Origin: Codonopsis lanceolata
Lineage: Eukaryota > Streptophyta > Magnoliopsida > Asterales > Campanulaceae
Assembly: GCA_013146195.2 (NCBI GenBank)
Contig: CM028378.1
Coordinates: 79,976,295 to 80,040,294, forward strand
Direction: 5' to 3'
Length of the DNA stretch: 64,000 nucleotides
This document shows, piece after piece, positions 21,449 through 32,624 of the stretch. The translations under genes were made by a program, and so were the position numbers. The notes below the pieces were generated by a model. That model searched no databases. It saw only the letters and a program-made list of their open reading frames with translations, and was not told the DNA's origin. Positions within the stretch are counted from its first letter, which is position 1; each line of letters opens with the position of its first letter.

Positions 21449-23891
21449 ATGGACCAACAAACTCTTACCAAGCAAAATCAGTCAGGAGTAACCATCCCAC
21501 CACCCTTGCCAGCAAGTAAAATGACGGGCATGGACATTGACCCGATCACCTCAAAGGCGATAGGAGGCCAGCCGAGCGTCGTCTATAATGTTGACGAGGA
21601 GGCCCAAGTGGATCAACCTCGAACGGAGGGAGATAAAGCCACTAAACAAGATAAGCTTCTTGCAGAGGTAAAGTTCCGGGAACGCAAGAAATCTTACTTT
21701 GCAGGAATTCAAGAGGCTAAGCTCAAAATGTTCGAGCTTCAGAAAAAGATAAAAGGCTACAACTAGGCCCCAAAAGGAGCAAGCCCCGACCATCCCAACT
21801 GCCACCTCAAAGGGAAAAGGTAAAGGGAAGGCCATATCCCGGCCTAGTGCAAAATCCCGGTTGGGAAAAAGAGCGAGCGAGCAAGCGCCCAAACCTAGCG
21901 TTCAAAGCCGACTAACTTTTCCCAATGAATCTAAACGCTCCCGACGAGCGCGAGAGAAAAACGAGGAATGGGAATCTAGGCCGAGGACAGAGGCGATTAA
22001 AACTAGAACATGTGGGCATTGCACCCATTCTCAACAGTCAGGTGCAGGGTACCCAAAGAGTGGTCGGAACGCGACCACCGAGGTACAAAGATCGACCAGC
22101 AAGCCTTCCTTGGCTGTCGAGCAAGAGGTAAAATTTTTACGGGGTCGATTAGAAGCCATGGAGAAGGGAAAACCAATGCTATTACCTCCGGCCAAGAATG
22201 GTCCGTTTCAGGAAAGAATGAGAAAAGCTCCCCTCCCGGACAAAAAGGTCCCTATTTTTGAGCCATACCAGGGCCTAACCAATGCCATAGATTACATGGC
22301 CAGTTTTGAGGTGAAGATGAATGCAGTTGCCCCCGAGGACGAAGATGCTTGGGGCAAAATTTTTCCAGGAACATTAAGGGGAAAGGCTCTGAAATGGTAT
22401 ATAGGCCTACCACTGGATTCAGTAGAAAGTTGGGACGAATTCAGGCAGATGTTTGTTAACCAGTCCGCCTCGACAGGACTCCAGCCGAAGAAACAAACAA
22501 ATCTATGTGGGATCCAACAGCGAATAAACGAGTCCAACCAAACTTATATGGACAGATTCATGGCTATGGTGGACCAAATACCATATATCTCGGAAGAATC
22601 CATTAAAATGTGCTTCATCTCTGGCCTACAGCAAGGACTGATGAGGCAAGAAATGATGTTGCGCGATCAGACTTCGGTCGGAGAGATGTATGCCCACGCA
22701 ATTCGGGTAATCAATACTAAGGAAGCGAAGAAGGAGGGAAATGAGAAGAAAGAGGGAAAGAAGAAAGAGCACGATGGAGGGCACCGAACGCAGGACCACT
22801 CGAACAAAGGGGAGCGAGGGTCTGGCCGCAAGGAAGAAGATAATCGAGGAAAGAATATGTGGGACCACGTTGACTGGACCCCACTCACAACTAGCCGTTA
22901 GCATATAATCAATGTCCTGCTCGATGAGGACAAGATTGATAGACCCTACCCATTGAAAGAAACTCGATATCGCCGCAACCCCAATAAACGATGTGCCTAC
23001 CATAAAGACATCGGGAATACGACCGAGGAGTGTATCAACTTGAAAAGGGCCATCCAAAAACTGATCGACAAGGGCGAGCTCAGGAGGTTTGAGCGAAGGA
23101 GAAGTGACCAGCGAGAAAGGCCGAGAGAGCTAGAGAGACACTAGAATCCTCGGCCAGATAATGGAGGCCCGAGGAACGTGATCAACACTATTAGGGAAGC
23201 ATCACCCAGTGGGACTCAATTGAATCACATGATTTACAACCTCAAACATGTGGTTCATATGATGCCACGATCAGATGAAGCAGGAGGAATCACTTTTTGA
23301 CCGGGCGAGCTAGCCGCTAGTGAGACTGCTCGCCAACAACCCTTGACTCTACGAGTAAGGATTCACAATAGCGAGGTAAAGCGAGTGCTCATAGATACGG
23401 GGGCAGGAAGGGATATCCTATACTATTCATGCTTCAAGGAAATGGGGTTGGGGAACGCCCACCTCAGACCGAGCAGTATACAGTTAGAGGGTTTTAACGG
23501 GCATAAAGTCGCGGTAAAAGGAATCATCACGCTCTCGGTGATCCTCGGCGAGGAGACCAATACTCCTCGAACGGAGGAGGTTGACTTCCTAGTGCTCGAC
23601 CTACCATCCCCATACAACACAATACTGGGCTCACCCTCGCAAACAAAATTCCAAATGGTCGCATCCATGGCTCACCAAAGAGTCAAATACCCTACGGAAA
23701 AAGGGATTGGAATGATTTTGAATGATGCATCAAGTACCTTGGAATATATTTATAAGGAAATAATCCACAAAGAAAAGGTGGTAATTTCTATGCCTGAAGG
23801 AGAGGTGGTCGAAATTAGTAGATCGACCAAAAGAAGGCGAGAAACAGAAGGGGAAATAATACCAATATTTCCTGAACCAACTCAAGCCTAG
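21449..23891 (+). pseudogene. Tat element 1 gag-protease ORF, broken, ending in a UAG
   Basis: It starts MDQQTLTKQN at 21449. The gag domain follows a frame change near 21770: WGKIFPGTLRGKALKWYIGL (about 22350) is the core of Retrotrans_gag, which forms the capsid. A Cys/His segment (CAYHKDIGNTTEEC, about 22990) is knuckle-like. The protease has the LIDTGAGRDILY motif (Asp-Thr-Gly, about 23395). Internal stops at 22899 (GAG to TAG), 23142 (CAG to TAG) and 23298 (TGG to TGA) are absent from element 2, so they are later damage. The terminal TAG at 23889-23891 is different: it is shared with element 2, and the frame continues without interruption into RT. Product: capsid and protease; location: cytoplasmic virus-like particle. 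Confidence 0.85.
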
Positions 23892-26800
23892 CAGTTAAAG
23901 CGAGCTGGGAACGCCAGCTCGCACAAGAGGCCCGAAACACAAGCTGGGAACGCCAGCTCGTCATTTGAATGGAGAAAGCGAGCTGGGAACGCCAGCTCAC
24001 TCAAACTGGGGAAAATTAAAGATCTTCTAGTCGGTACATTGGCTACTGCAGGGCATACAAAAGACCCGGCTGTCACCAAAGTAATCACTATCGAAAGCCT
24101 GGATATTGATCATCAACCAGCCATCGAGCCTAACGACGACTTAGATGAAATTGTGATCAACCTTGATTTCCCCGAGCAGAAGGTCCGAGTAGGAAGGGAA
24201 ATCCCCAAAGAGGAGCGAGCAGCGATCATCAACCTACTAAAAGAAAGCTTGGATGTGTTCGCCTGGAGGATAGAGGATATGGAGGGAATTAGCGAAGACG
24301 TCGCTATGCACCAGTTAAGCATTGACCCAGACTTCATCCCCATACAACAAAAGGCACGCATTTTCTCCTCGGAAAAACAGACAGCTATTAAGGAAGAAGT
24401 GTCGAAATTGTTGAAAGCTAAGATTATTAAAGAAGTCTTATATGCAACCTGGATTGCAAATGTAGTCATGGTGAAGAAAGTAACTGGGAAATGGCGAATG
24501 TGTGTAGACTTTACTGATCTAAATAAAGCTTGCCCAAAAGATTGGTATCCATTACCCAGAATCAACCAACTTGTGGACTCCATATCGGGGCACAAAATTC
24601 TCAGTTTTGTAGATGCATATTCAGGCTATCATCAAATCAAAATGTGGTTGGCCGACCAGATACATACAGCATTTCGAGCAGCTGGGGGGTTGTATTGCTA
24701 CACAATGATGCCTTTTGGCCTCAAGAACGCGGGGGCTACATACCAGAGAATGGTGAATAAAGTGTTCGGGGATCAGTTGGGCAGAAATGTGGAAGCCTAC
24801 ATTGATGACATGGTTATCAAAACAAAGCATTCCGACCATGCCAAAGATTTGCGAGAAACTTTTTCGAATCTACGAAAAAACAAAATGAAGCTCAACCCGG
24901 CCAAATGTGCATTCGGAGTGACAGAAGGAAAGTTCCTCGGCTACATGGTGAATGAGAAAGGAATTGAGGCCAATCCAGGGAAGATAAAAGCCTTGACAAC
25001 CATGGACGTACCATCCTCGATCAAATATGTCCAACAGCTTAATGGTCGGATCACTTCTCTCAGTCGCTTCATCGCCAAATCAGCTGAAAAAAGCTTGCCC
25101 TTCTTTAAGGTTTTAAAAGGAGGTAAAAAATTTGAGTGGACAAAGGATTGCACCAAAGCTTTTGAGGAGCTCAGGGAATATCTAGGCCGACCACCACTCT
25201 TAAGTATCCCAATACCCGAGGAAAAGCTATACATTTATCTGGCTGCATCCGACTCGGCGGTTGCTGCAGTCTTGGTTAGAGAGGAAGCTAACATCCAGAA
25301 GCCAATCTACTATGTCTCCCATGCACTGACAGACGTTGAAGGGAGGTACTTAGAGGTCGAAAAATTGGTTCTCGCTTTGATCATCGCTGCGCGGAAATTA
25401 AAAGCTTACTTCCAGGCGCACTCGATCATAGTGTATACCAATTTTCCTTTAAGAAAAATCATGCATAAACCCGACATGGCGGGCAGAATGTTGAAATGGT
25501 CGGTGGAGCTTTCCGGATATGATATCAATTATGAGGCCAGAAAAACGATCCGAGCACAGGTCTTGGCCGACTTTATCGCCGAAACTTCATTCAATCGGCC
25601 CGAAGGCGAGCAAGAAAACGCTCGAGGAACCACCTCAGCGACCACAAAAGCGACCACATCTGGCGAGCAATCAAAAACAAGGCCTCCTTCATATTGGACC
25701 TTGTTCGTGGATGGATCTGCAGGAGCAGAGAGAAGTGGGGCTGGACTCTCGTTGATTATTCCGGATTCAGGAGAGTTGGACATGGCTTTAAAATTCCAGT
25801 TCAAGACGTCGAACAATCAGGCCGAGTATGAGGCCCTGATCGCTGGAATCGAGCTCGCACTAAGCTTAGGGGCTGAAGATATAGTGATTTACAGCGACTC
25901 CCAGTTGGTGGTAAAGCAAGTCCTGGGGGAATACGAAGCAAATCACCCAATATTGGCCAAGTACCAGCAATTGACACAAAAATTGTTGACGCTTTTTAGA
26001 TATTGGGAGTTGGACCACATCTTGAGAGAGGGAAATTCCCGAGCTGATTATCTCTCCAAGATCGCATCCTCGGAAGCCGAGGAGGTTCCTCCTAACATTG
26101 AGCTTATGTTCCTCAAAATCCCAGCTATTAGCCATGAGGAAATTATGGTCGTCGCTGAAACTCCAAGATGTTGGATCGACGACATAAAAGACTACATTGA
26201 ACAGGGCACTCTACCAGAAGGGAGAAGTGAAGCCCAAATAATCAGAAACCGAGCCTGCAGGTACTCGGTTGTTGGAGGCATGCTGTACAAGCGATCAAAT
26301 ACCAAACCTCTCCTTCGATGCATACGACCAGAGACAGTGAATGATCTGTTGGCCGAGGTGCATGAGGGTGAGTGTGGGGGACACCCTGGTCCGAGGACCC
26401 TGTCGGACAAGATGAACTTTCATGGCTATTACTGGCCGAGAATGAGAAGAGACGCAACGGAATATGTAAGGAAGCGTGACAAATGCCAAAGATATGCGAA
26501 CATTCCGCGGCTACCCTCGGTATTGTAAACCCCAGTAGTCGCAGCATGGCCCTTTGACATGTGGGGAATCAACCTTATTGGTCCCTTTCCCAAAGCAAAG
26601 CATGGGTGCGAGTATGTGATTGTGGCCGTCGACTTCTTCACCAAATGGATAGAAGCAAAGCCACTTGCTAGCATAACCGAGGATCAAGCAATCAGATTTA
26701 CCTACGAGCAGATTTTCTGTCTTTTTGGACTTCCTCGGATGATCGTTTCCGACCATGGCACTCAATTTTCCAAAAAATTTACAGCAAATTGTGATCGGCT

Positions 26801-27404
26801 GAATGTTAAACACAGGATGTCCTCGGTAGCTCACCCACAGGGCAATGGTCAGGCAGAGGCAGGAAACAAGAAGATCATGCACGCCTTAAAGCGGAATTTA
26901 GATGAGAAAAAGGGAAGCTGGTTAGAGCAGCTACCAATTGTTCTATGGGGAATCAGAACATCAGTACGGGGATCTACTGGTGAAACCCCGTTTGCACTAA
27001 CATATGGCTCAGAGGCAATGACACCAGTTGAGCTAGCTCTTCCCACCATTCGAGTTACCTTCTTCGATCAACAACAGAATGACTTATCCAGACAGCTCGA
27101 TCTGGATAACCTTGAAGAAAGGCGACTAGAGGCCCGACTCAGGATGATCAATTACAAAAAGCTCACAAAGATTCACCACGACAAAAAAGTGAAATTAAGA
27201 GCTTTCCTAGTTGGAGACTTGGTCTTAAGGAAAATTGAAGCAACAGGCAGAAAGATGGGAAGAAATAAGCTGACTCCAAATTGGGAGGGTCCATTCAGAA
27301 TAGCTAGCATTGTGAAAGAAGGAACCTACAGGTTGGCCGAGCTAGATGGTACACCTTTTAAGAATCCTTGGCATGCAGATCATCTCAAGGCGTATTATCG
27401 TTGA
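23892..27404 (+). pseudogene. Tat element 1 pol: RT, RNase H, second RNase H, integrase; broken
   Basis: The region is in frame with gag-protease across the TAG, and there is no ATG near its start, so readthrough or an equivalent is needed for expression. RT has FVDAYSGYHQI and YIDD (about 24798). The first RNase H follows (IYLAASDSAVAAVL). A second, archaeal-type RNase H starts WTLFVDGSAG (about 25695; EYEALIAGIELA, YSDSQLVVKQ). The integrase zinc-binding part starts at H (26361). Three changes inactivate integrase: TAA at 26526-26528 (CAA in element 2), the first Cys of CDKC is Arg (CGT, 26475-26477), and the first catalytic Asp of the GIDLIGPF segment is Asn (AAC, 26571-26573). The second Asp (SDHGTQF) and the Glu (QAEAGNK) remain. 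The C-terminal part ends LKAYYR at 27404. Confidence 0.9.
23900..23998 (+). promoter_or_regulatory. three tandem RNA stem-loops after the UAG (candidate recoding signal)
   Basis: The first stem-loop (23900-23922) has a perfect 9-bp stem GCGAGCTGG/CCAGCTCGC with loop GAACG, and begins 8 nt after the TAG at 23889-23891. Two further copies of the core follow (23942-23958 and 23980-23998), spaced about 39 bp. The stop is followed by CAGTTA. All remain in frame with RT. Confidence 0.6.
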
Positions 27405-27948
27405 TATAACTTTTGTAAGGATTACAAGTTTAATGAATGACAATTCTTTTTCCCGAAAACAAGTGATTTTACCTATTCTCATTCTCGAACGGAGATGAAA
27501 TAGGACCTATCCTCGGTACACGAGGAAGGCCATCAAAAATGATAAATGAGCCAAGTACTCATTCCCATCCTCGTACGGAGGTGGGAGAAAGACCTTATCC
27601 TTGGTACACATGGAAGGCCATCAAAAATGATAAATGAGTCAAGTACTCATTCCCATCCTCGTACGGAGGTGGGAGAGTTCCGAGGATAATTACCGAGGAG
27701 AAAGGCGACTATCCAAAATATATATATGTATAGCAAATATACTAGTCTTTGATTGTCCTCGGTATGCGAGAACAGCTACAAATAAAACAAAGAAAATGGA
27801 CAAGTATTCAAAATTCAAAACACATTCAGATAGCTCGTATAAAACCGACCAAGACAAGCAACAAAAATTGTTAAGGAAAAAGTAAAAATTGTTTTGAACA
27901 AAGGCACATACGCCTGATACTACTCGACGCAGCGAGGAAAAACGAAAG
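27405..27948 (+). repeat. 3' spacer with ~87-bp tandem repeat (about 3 units)
   Basis: Units marked by CTCG(T/A)ACGGAGGTGGGAGA and GGAAGGCCATCAAAAATGAT begin near 27484, 27570 and 27658, a period of 86-88 bp. The same unit occurs four times in element 2 (51507-51780). The rest is AT-rich and separates the end of pol from the convergently oriented antisense gene. Confidence 0.75.
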
Positions 27949-28782
27949 CTATTCAGGTAAATTGACGACTTCGGCTTCGCGAGCGGGAGAGGGAAGACCA
28001 TGTTGTTCAGCGGCTATTGATGCAGTTTCAAATTCAGCCTGGTTGTAATGTTCGCCCTCACCCATGAATTGTCTTAATTTTAGTTCCGGGTCAAAGTCCA
28101 CTTCCTCGCCCTGCTCCACGACCTTCGTCAGGGCCATGACGTCAAGAGACCAGGGGGTGGGTGGTACCCATTCCTCCAAGTTGTATTTGGCATCCTTCTG
28201 ATGCAGCATCTCCAGCTCGTCCTCTTCAAAGGGAATCATCTCATGGCCTTCCCGAGCAGTCTTGCCGATAAAATTTCCGCTACCCCACTCGACAATAGTG
28301 CCGAGGCTCGTCCCTGAAGCCGCGGCCACTCGAAGCATATGGCGTACTCCTCACTCATAGTACAGGACGATCTCCTTGTTGAAAACTTCAGTCCCCTTGA
28401 AGGATTCGAAGGTTGCGGCCTTCGCCTCATCGACTTGTCCTTCTAAGCCAGCAACCTTGGCCCTCAGCTCGGCTAGTTCTTGCTCAGCCCGAGTAGTCCT
28501 CGCCTCAATTTGCTTGGCCTTTTCCTCGGCTTCACCAGCCCTCTTCTCTACAACACTGGCACGAGCCTCGGCCGAATCCTTTTCTTCATTCAAACGGGCT
28601 ATCTTGGCCGAGGACTCTTCAAGATGGGCTTTTCCCTTGGCATGATCGCTCTCTAGGGAGGCCACCTGCCCTTGTAGAAACTCGATCTCATCTTGATCAG
28701 CCTGGGCTTGAGTCTTCAGCTTCTTGGCTTCGATTGCAGACTGGTCGGCTCGAGTGGACAGCGAGGATACAAAAGAACAAAG

Positions 28783-28861
28783 CTACAGAAAACAAAATGT
28801 GTATTAGTGACAAGTACACCCAATAAAAAGAATAACAAAGGAAAAAAGGCGAAGAATTTAC
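28783..28861 (-). other. predicted intron 2 of the antisense gene
   Basis: GTAAATTC donor after GAG and TTTTCTGTAG acceptor, 79 bp. The equivalent in element 2 is 49556-49631 (76 bp), with both splice sites kept. Joining restores VSE-LCSFVSS and the coiled-coil frame. Confidence 0.7.
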
Positions 28862-29532
28862 CTCGCTTACGCATAGCCCAATGCGTCCCATGGCCTCAGC
28901 GGGAGGCAAGGAATTGGCAACACCGACCATATCTCTAACTTGAGCCCGAACAACCAGCCCTTGCCCGGCCAGGGCCATAGGAGAGTCCTGGCGAGAAACG
29001 TCAAAATTTTGCAGGGCGGGGATATCTGCAAAGTCTTTAGCAAGCTGGATCCCAGCAGCTCGGGTGGTCGGGGCCACAAAATCATCCCTGAGCCACGGGA
29101 CTGTCTCTTCGCTGGCCGATGAAGACACAGCCTTACCCTTTAATTTTTTCTCGACAGGAGGACGAGCAGACCCTTCCTCCACACTTTGCCTTTCCTCCTC
29201 GAAAGCATCCACAATTAACCGCCTTTTCTTTTGGGGAGGGGTGGGAGCACTCTCAGTGGACGCGGGCTGAACAACGGGAACAGGAACGGCGGACTCAGTA
29301 ATCTTCTTAGCCGGGGCCGAGGGTTTACTTCTTCCTCGGGGGTTGACCCTGGCAGGTGCTCGGCGAGGAGCCGTCGAGGGAGAAGCGGCCGAAGACCCGA
29401 CCCCCTGCTCTTCAGTTGGCAAGGGGTAGGCCTTTTGGGGATCGGCCTTTGCATCTTTCAAAATTTGTCGACGAGCCACCCCTTGATCTCGCCTGGCCGA
29501 CTTGCCCGTAAGTTCGTCTATGTCAATCATAT

Positions 29533-29630
29533 CTGAAACAATGAAGGAATAAATTAGAACGAGCACATAATTGATAAAGAAAAATCACAAAACAAAGGTC
29601 AATAAAAAGCAATGAAGCAATGGTATATAC
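29533..29630 (-). other. predicted intron 1 of the antisense gene
   Basis: GTATATACC donor and CATTGTTTCAG acceptor, 98 bp and T-rich. Splicing keeps the frame from GCG into NMIDIDELTG. The acceptor is also visible at the start of contig C (about 48890-48910), there with a CAG-to-CGAG discrepancy. Confidence 0.65.
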
Positions 29631-31135
29631 TTCCACAGCCTTCAAGGTCGAATGTATTATCTTTGCATCGAGGGCAATCCAGCTGAAATTTGTTACCCTC
29701 GTGCATCGACCATCCAAGATATTGAGTGTACTCAGGGACCTCACATCGGACGACCAGTCCCTCAAACCTCTTGGTCGTCATTCCGACCATCCTCAAAAGA
29801 GCTTCGTCCTCGCTAATGGAATTCCAACAAAATACTCGGGCAGGTCCCGTTCCTCTAACTCCAAGAAAGTCCTCGATAGCTTTTCGAGCAGACTCTTCGT
29901 ACTCATCCAAAATCTCAACCGGGGAGAGTGACTTAATTTTCGTGGCAGAAAGGCGGGGTACCGGGAAATTCTATCCATACCTACTCTCCACCAAAAGGAC
30001 TTTCTCATCCCAGTGCCCTGTTTTCCCAGGAGGCTTGGCGAACAGGTTTATCCCTCGGTTATGGTGCTTGCACTGGAGACGGTTCAAAGACTTCGTCACT
30101 GCAAAATAAGTTTTGAAGAGGGGCAAGGTCGGCTCGAACCCGAGCATTCGAACACAAGCAGCGAAAGAGATTAAGTATCGGACCAGATTTAGGGAAAGGT
30201 CGAGGGGGTGAGCACCCACCTCTTCCAACAGCTCGCATAGAAAAGGGTCGAGGGGCAGTCGGAGACCAGCCTCAATAAAGGAAATATAAAAGCCTACCCT
30301 ATCTGTCCTAGCCCTTAACTCGTCCATACCAATTGAATTATGGGGGACGGATCACCGGAATCTTTTTCCGACTATGATTATACTGCTCGTCCCAGCTGTC
30401 CACATCAATTGGCCATACAATATTCCTCCACTCCTTTAATATTCTACGAGCAGGAGCATCGTCGGCCTCCATTGAAACCTCTTCGACCTGGGCAGCAGCC
30501 GAAGAACTCTCCCCTCGTTTTTTAAGAGCAAGGGCCTTGTTCGCCTCAACTACTTCCTTGGCAACTATTTCTCGATAGTACTGATTGAAAAGGTACCTGA
30601 GGGCCTTGGTCGTGTTCGGGCATACAAGCATAGGTGCCCTAGCTGGAATGTCTTCGCTGGCATACTTCTCGTGGGAAAGGACGGGTAGACCCTCCATGCG
30701 AAAACCGCCATTGACCAGTAATGTCATCGCTTGGCTCGGTTTCACCAGCGACCAAGCGCCGTCGGTTTGCGAGTATAATCTTTTAGTCTTCGGAGATCGA
30801 GCATACGCTGGTTCCGGGCTAACGTGCTTCCTCCTCATGCTTCGTTGAAAGGCAGTCGAGGAGCTTGGCGAGGATGAGGAAGAGGTTTCGCTCGGAGTAA
30901 AGGCGGAGAGAACAGAGACGGGGTTCATAAAACCTAACCCTAGAAATCTAACAGACCGAAAAGCGATTAAAACGAAGGAAAAGGAACAAGTACCTGTGAA
31001 CGGATTAAAAGCAGGAGCGAGCAAAAAACAGGAAACTAAGCGAGGATCTGGAAAATTGGCAGATACCGAAAACGGAGCTCCGGTGTACCAGAAAATGCAG
31101 AGGTCACCGGAAAAAGCTGCAAAACCGGAAAACAC

Positions 31136-31786
31136 TCAAAACAGACTCAAAAACCCACGAAATTTGTATCAAAAGGAAGAGGAGAAGAAGGCGAACCTGG
31201 AAACTAAGATTAAAGAGCAAAGAAACGGCTGGAAATAACAGGAATGAGGGAGGTAGCAGCAAGAGAATTTTTCGCCCAGACAAAACTTTCAAGGAAAATG
31301 AAGAAAACCGTGAAAGAAGAGTGAAGTGAAAAAGCCGGGAAAAATTCGTACTTTTATACCAACCCGATCACGCCGGGTCGACCCGACCAAAAACACGCGG
31401 ATCCTACCCAAACCATTCGTTGATCGACACGTGGCGAGCACTGTGCACGAAATGACTACAAACCGACGACGTTTCGATAATTGGACACCGTCATATTTCG
31501 TGACAAGTAATTATGAATGATTACCTACGACTCCTCGAATACCGTGCATTTAATGCATGCGGCGGACCAATTTCCTAGGAAAATTCCACTAATTACTCAT
31601 ACATGCATCCTAGACAGCAAAGTGATCGGCTACGAAAAAACGAATAGCCAATCGATCAAATCAAAAAAGCGACCACAAACAGAAATAAACGAAAAACCGA
31701 GGAAGCACAGCGATGATCAGCGACAGGTAAATTGAGCATAAAATTTGACTATACTTTCCAAGCTAAGGATAAATCCTCGCACTTGG
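31136..31786 (-). other. leader and upstream region of the antisense gene
   Basis: On the minus strand this contains the TATA box at 31358-31351, then a pyrimidine-rich leader (31320-31160). Between the TATA box and the 3' LTR lies non-coding sequence. There is no other gene. Confidence 0.5.
31351..31358 (-). promoter_or_regulatory. TATA box for the antisense accessory gene
   Basis: Minus strand reads GGTATAAAAGTACG. It lies about 420 bp before the proposed ATG and is followed by a TC-rich leader. It suggests an internal promoter independent of the LTR. Confidence 0.55.
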
Positions 31787-31801
31787 AAACTCGGGGGCTA
31801 T
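31787..31801 (+). other. polypurine tract region of Tat element 1
   Basis: AACTCGGGGGCTAT directly before the 3' LTR, the usual plus-strand primer position. The G5 core is flanked by pyrimidines. Confidence 0.6.
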
Positions 31802-32624
31802 TGAAGGGACCCGACCTGGGTCCCCCAACGTGGGACGACCACGTGGAGTCCAGTCAGATTCGAGCAGGTCTCACCAACAGCCGAAGACCAATAAGCAGCC
31901 AGTCATCATCGGCGACCAACAGCCAACCGATCATTAACGGCGACCATACACACCAACCGACCACACGGGCGAGGACCCCTATGCTCGGTCGACAACTCTC
32001 CTGGGACAAGATAGGTTTAGCCCATAGCCTGTACATAGTATCCAGGTGCCTTCCCCACAAGAGTCGGGCAAGCCATGCAAGCCGCTACATCTTATCGGCT
32101 CATTGAACTGCCTACAATTGGCATATCACACGCAACCTGTTGACCACTCAGGAACTGCCAGCAAACCGACCAGGGAACCAGTCCCACCATTAGGGACCCT
32201 CATATCAATCATTATCCCAAATCTAAGCTACTATAAAAGGAAACCTTTCCCTTGAAGAAAGGTAAGATTTACTTGACATTCTAGAACTACCACATAGCTG
32301 AGGGCATACGAGTTACACCAGGAGATTCCTATCAAACACACTCACCGGAAGCTTAAGGGAACGCCTTGCTCCGGCACATATATAATACCCTGTTTACTGA
32401 CTCTCACACCGGAGGGCTGTAGCTGGGAATTCCCCAGCACCCTAACGGTAGACTTCATTTCAGGTATTCATCAACCAAGAGCAAGTACAAAGCCCAGATA
32501 TCCTAACAAACTTGGTACCTCCGGTACCCACATACACCGACGTGACCATCAAGAACCGGACACGTCAGCTCCGGTCCCTTACGTGGACTACCAGCTTAGT
32601 CACCCCTTCATTGTGGCGTGATCA
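31802..32624 (+). repeat. 3' LTR of Tat element 1
   Basis: 823 bp, TGAAGGGACC to GTGATCA, followed by the ATTAT duplication at 32625-32629. The G-box and TATA box are kept. Confidence 0.95.

Larger units (their letters stand above)
27949..30928 (-). pseudogene. Tat element 1 antisense accessory gene, spliced, Transposase_28-like and coiled coil; broken
   Basis: Encoded opposite to gag-pol. A likely start is the ATG at 30928-30926 (MNPVSVLSAF). Exon 1 (to 29631) carries VGFYISFIEAGLRLPLDPFL, typical of plant 'putative gypsy type transposon' proteins (Transposase_28, name from memory; function unknown). Intron 1 is 29630-29533 (GTATAT...TTTCAG) and joins in frame to NMIDIDELTG. Exon 2 is Ala/Pro/Lys-rich. 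Intron 2 is 28861-28783 (GTAAAT...CTGTAG). Exon 3 (28782-27949) is a long coiled coil (EEKAKQIEARTTRAEQELAE), ending EAEVVNLPE. Breaks: an extra base in the G5 run at 30342-30346, TAG at 29973-29971, and TGA at 28353-28351 where element 2 has CGG. Splice sites and the C-terminus are conserved in element 2. Confidence 0.75.

Noticed and set aside
22626..23057. 143-codon minus-strand frame in element 1
   Set aside because: It is the shadow of the gag frame on the opposite strand, lies outside the antisense gene and has no domain.
23889..24039. Ogre-type intron between protease and RT as the explanation for the stop
   Set aside because: No donor or acceptor pair around the TAG stands out, and the frame is continuous on both sides in two copies. 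It is not excluded without transcripts.
30938..30993. Possible 5' UTR intron of the antisense gene (GTACTTG...TTTCTAG)
   Set aside because: At about 54 bp it would be shorter than normal plant introns, and it is not checked against element 2, whose copy of this part is missing.
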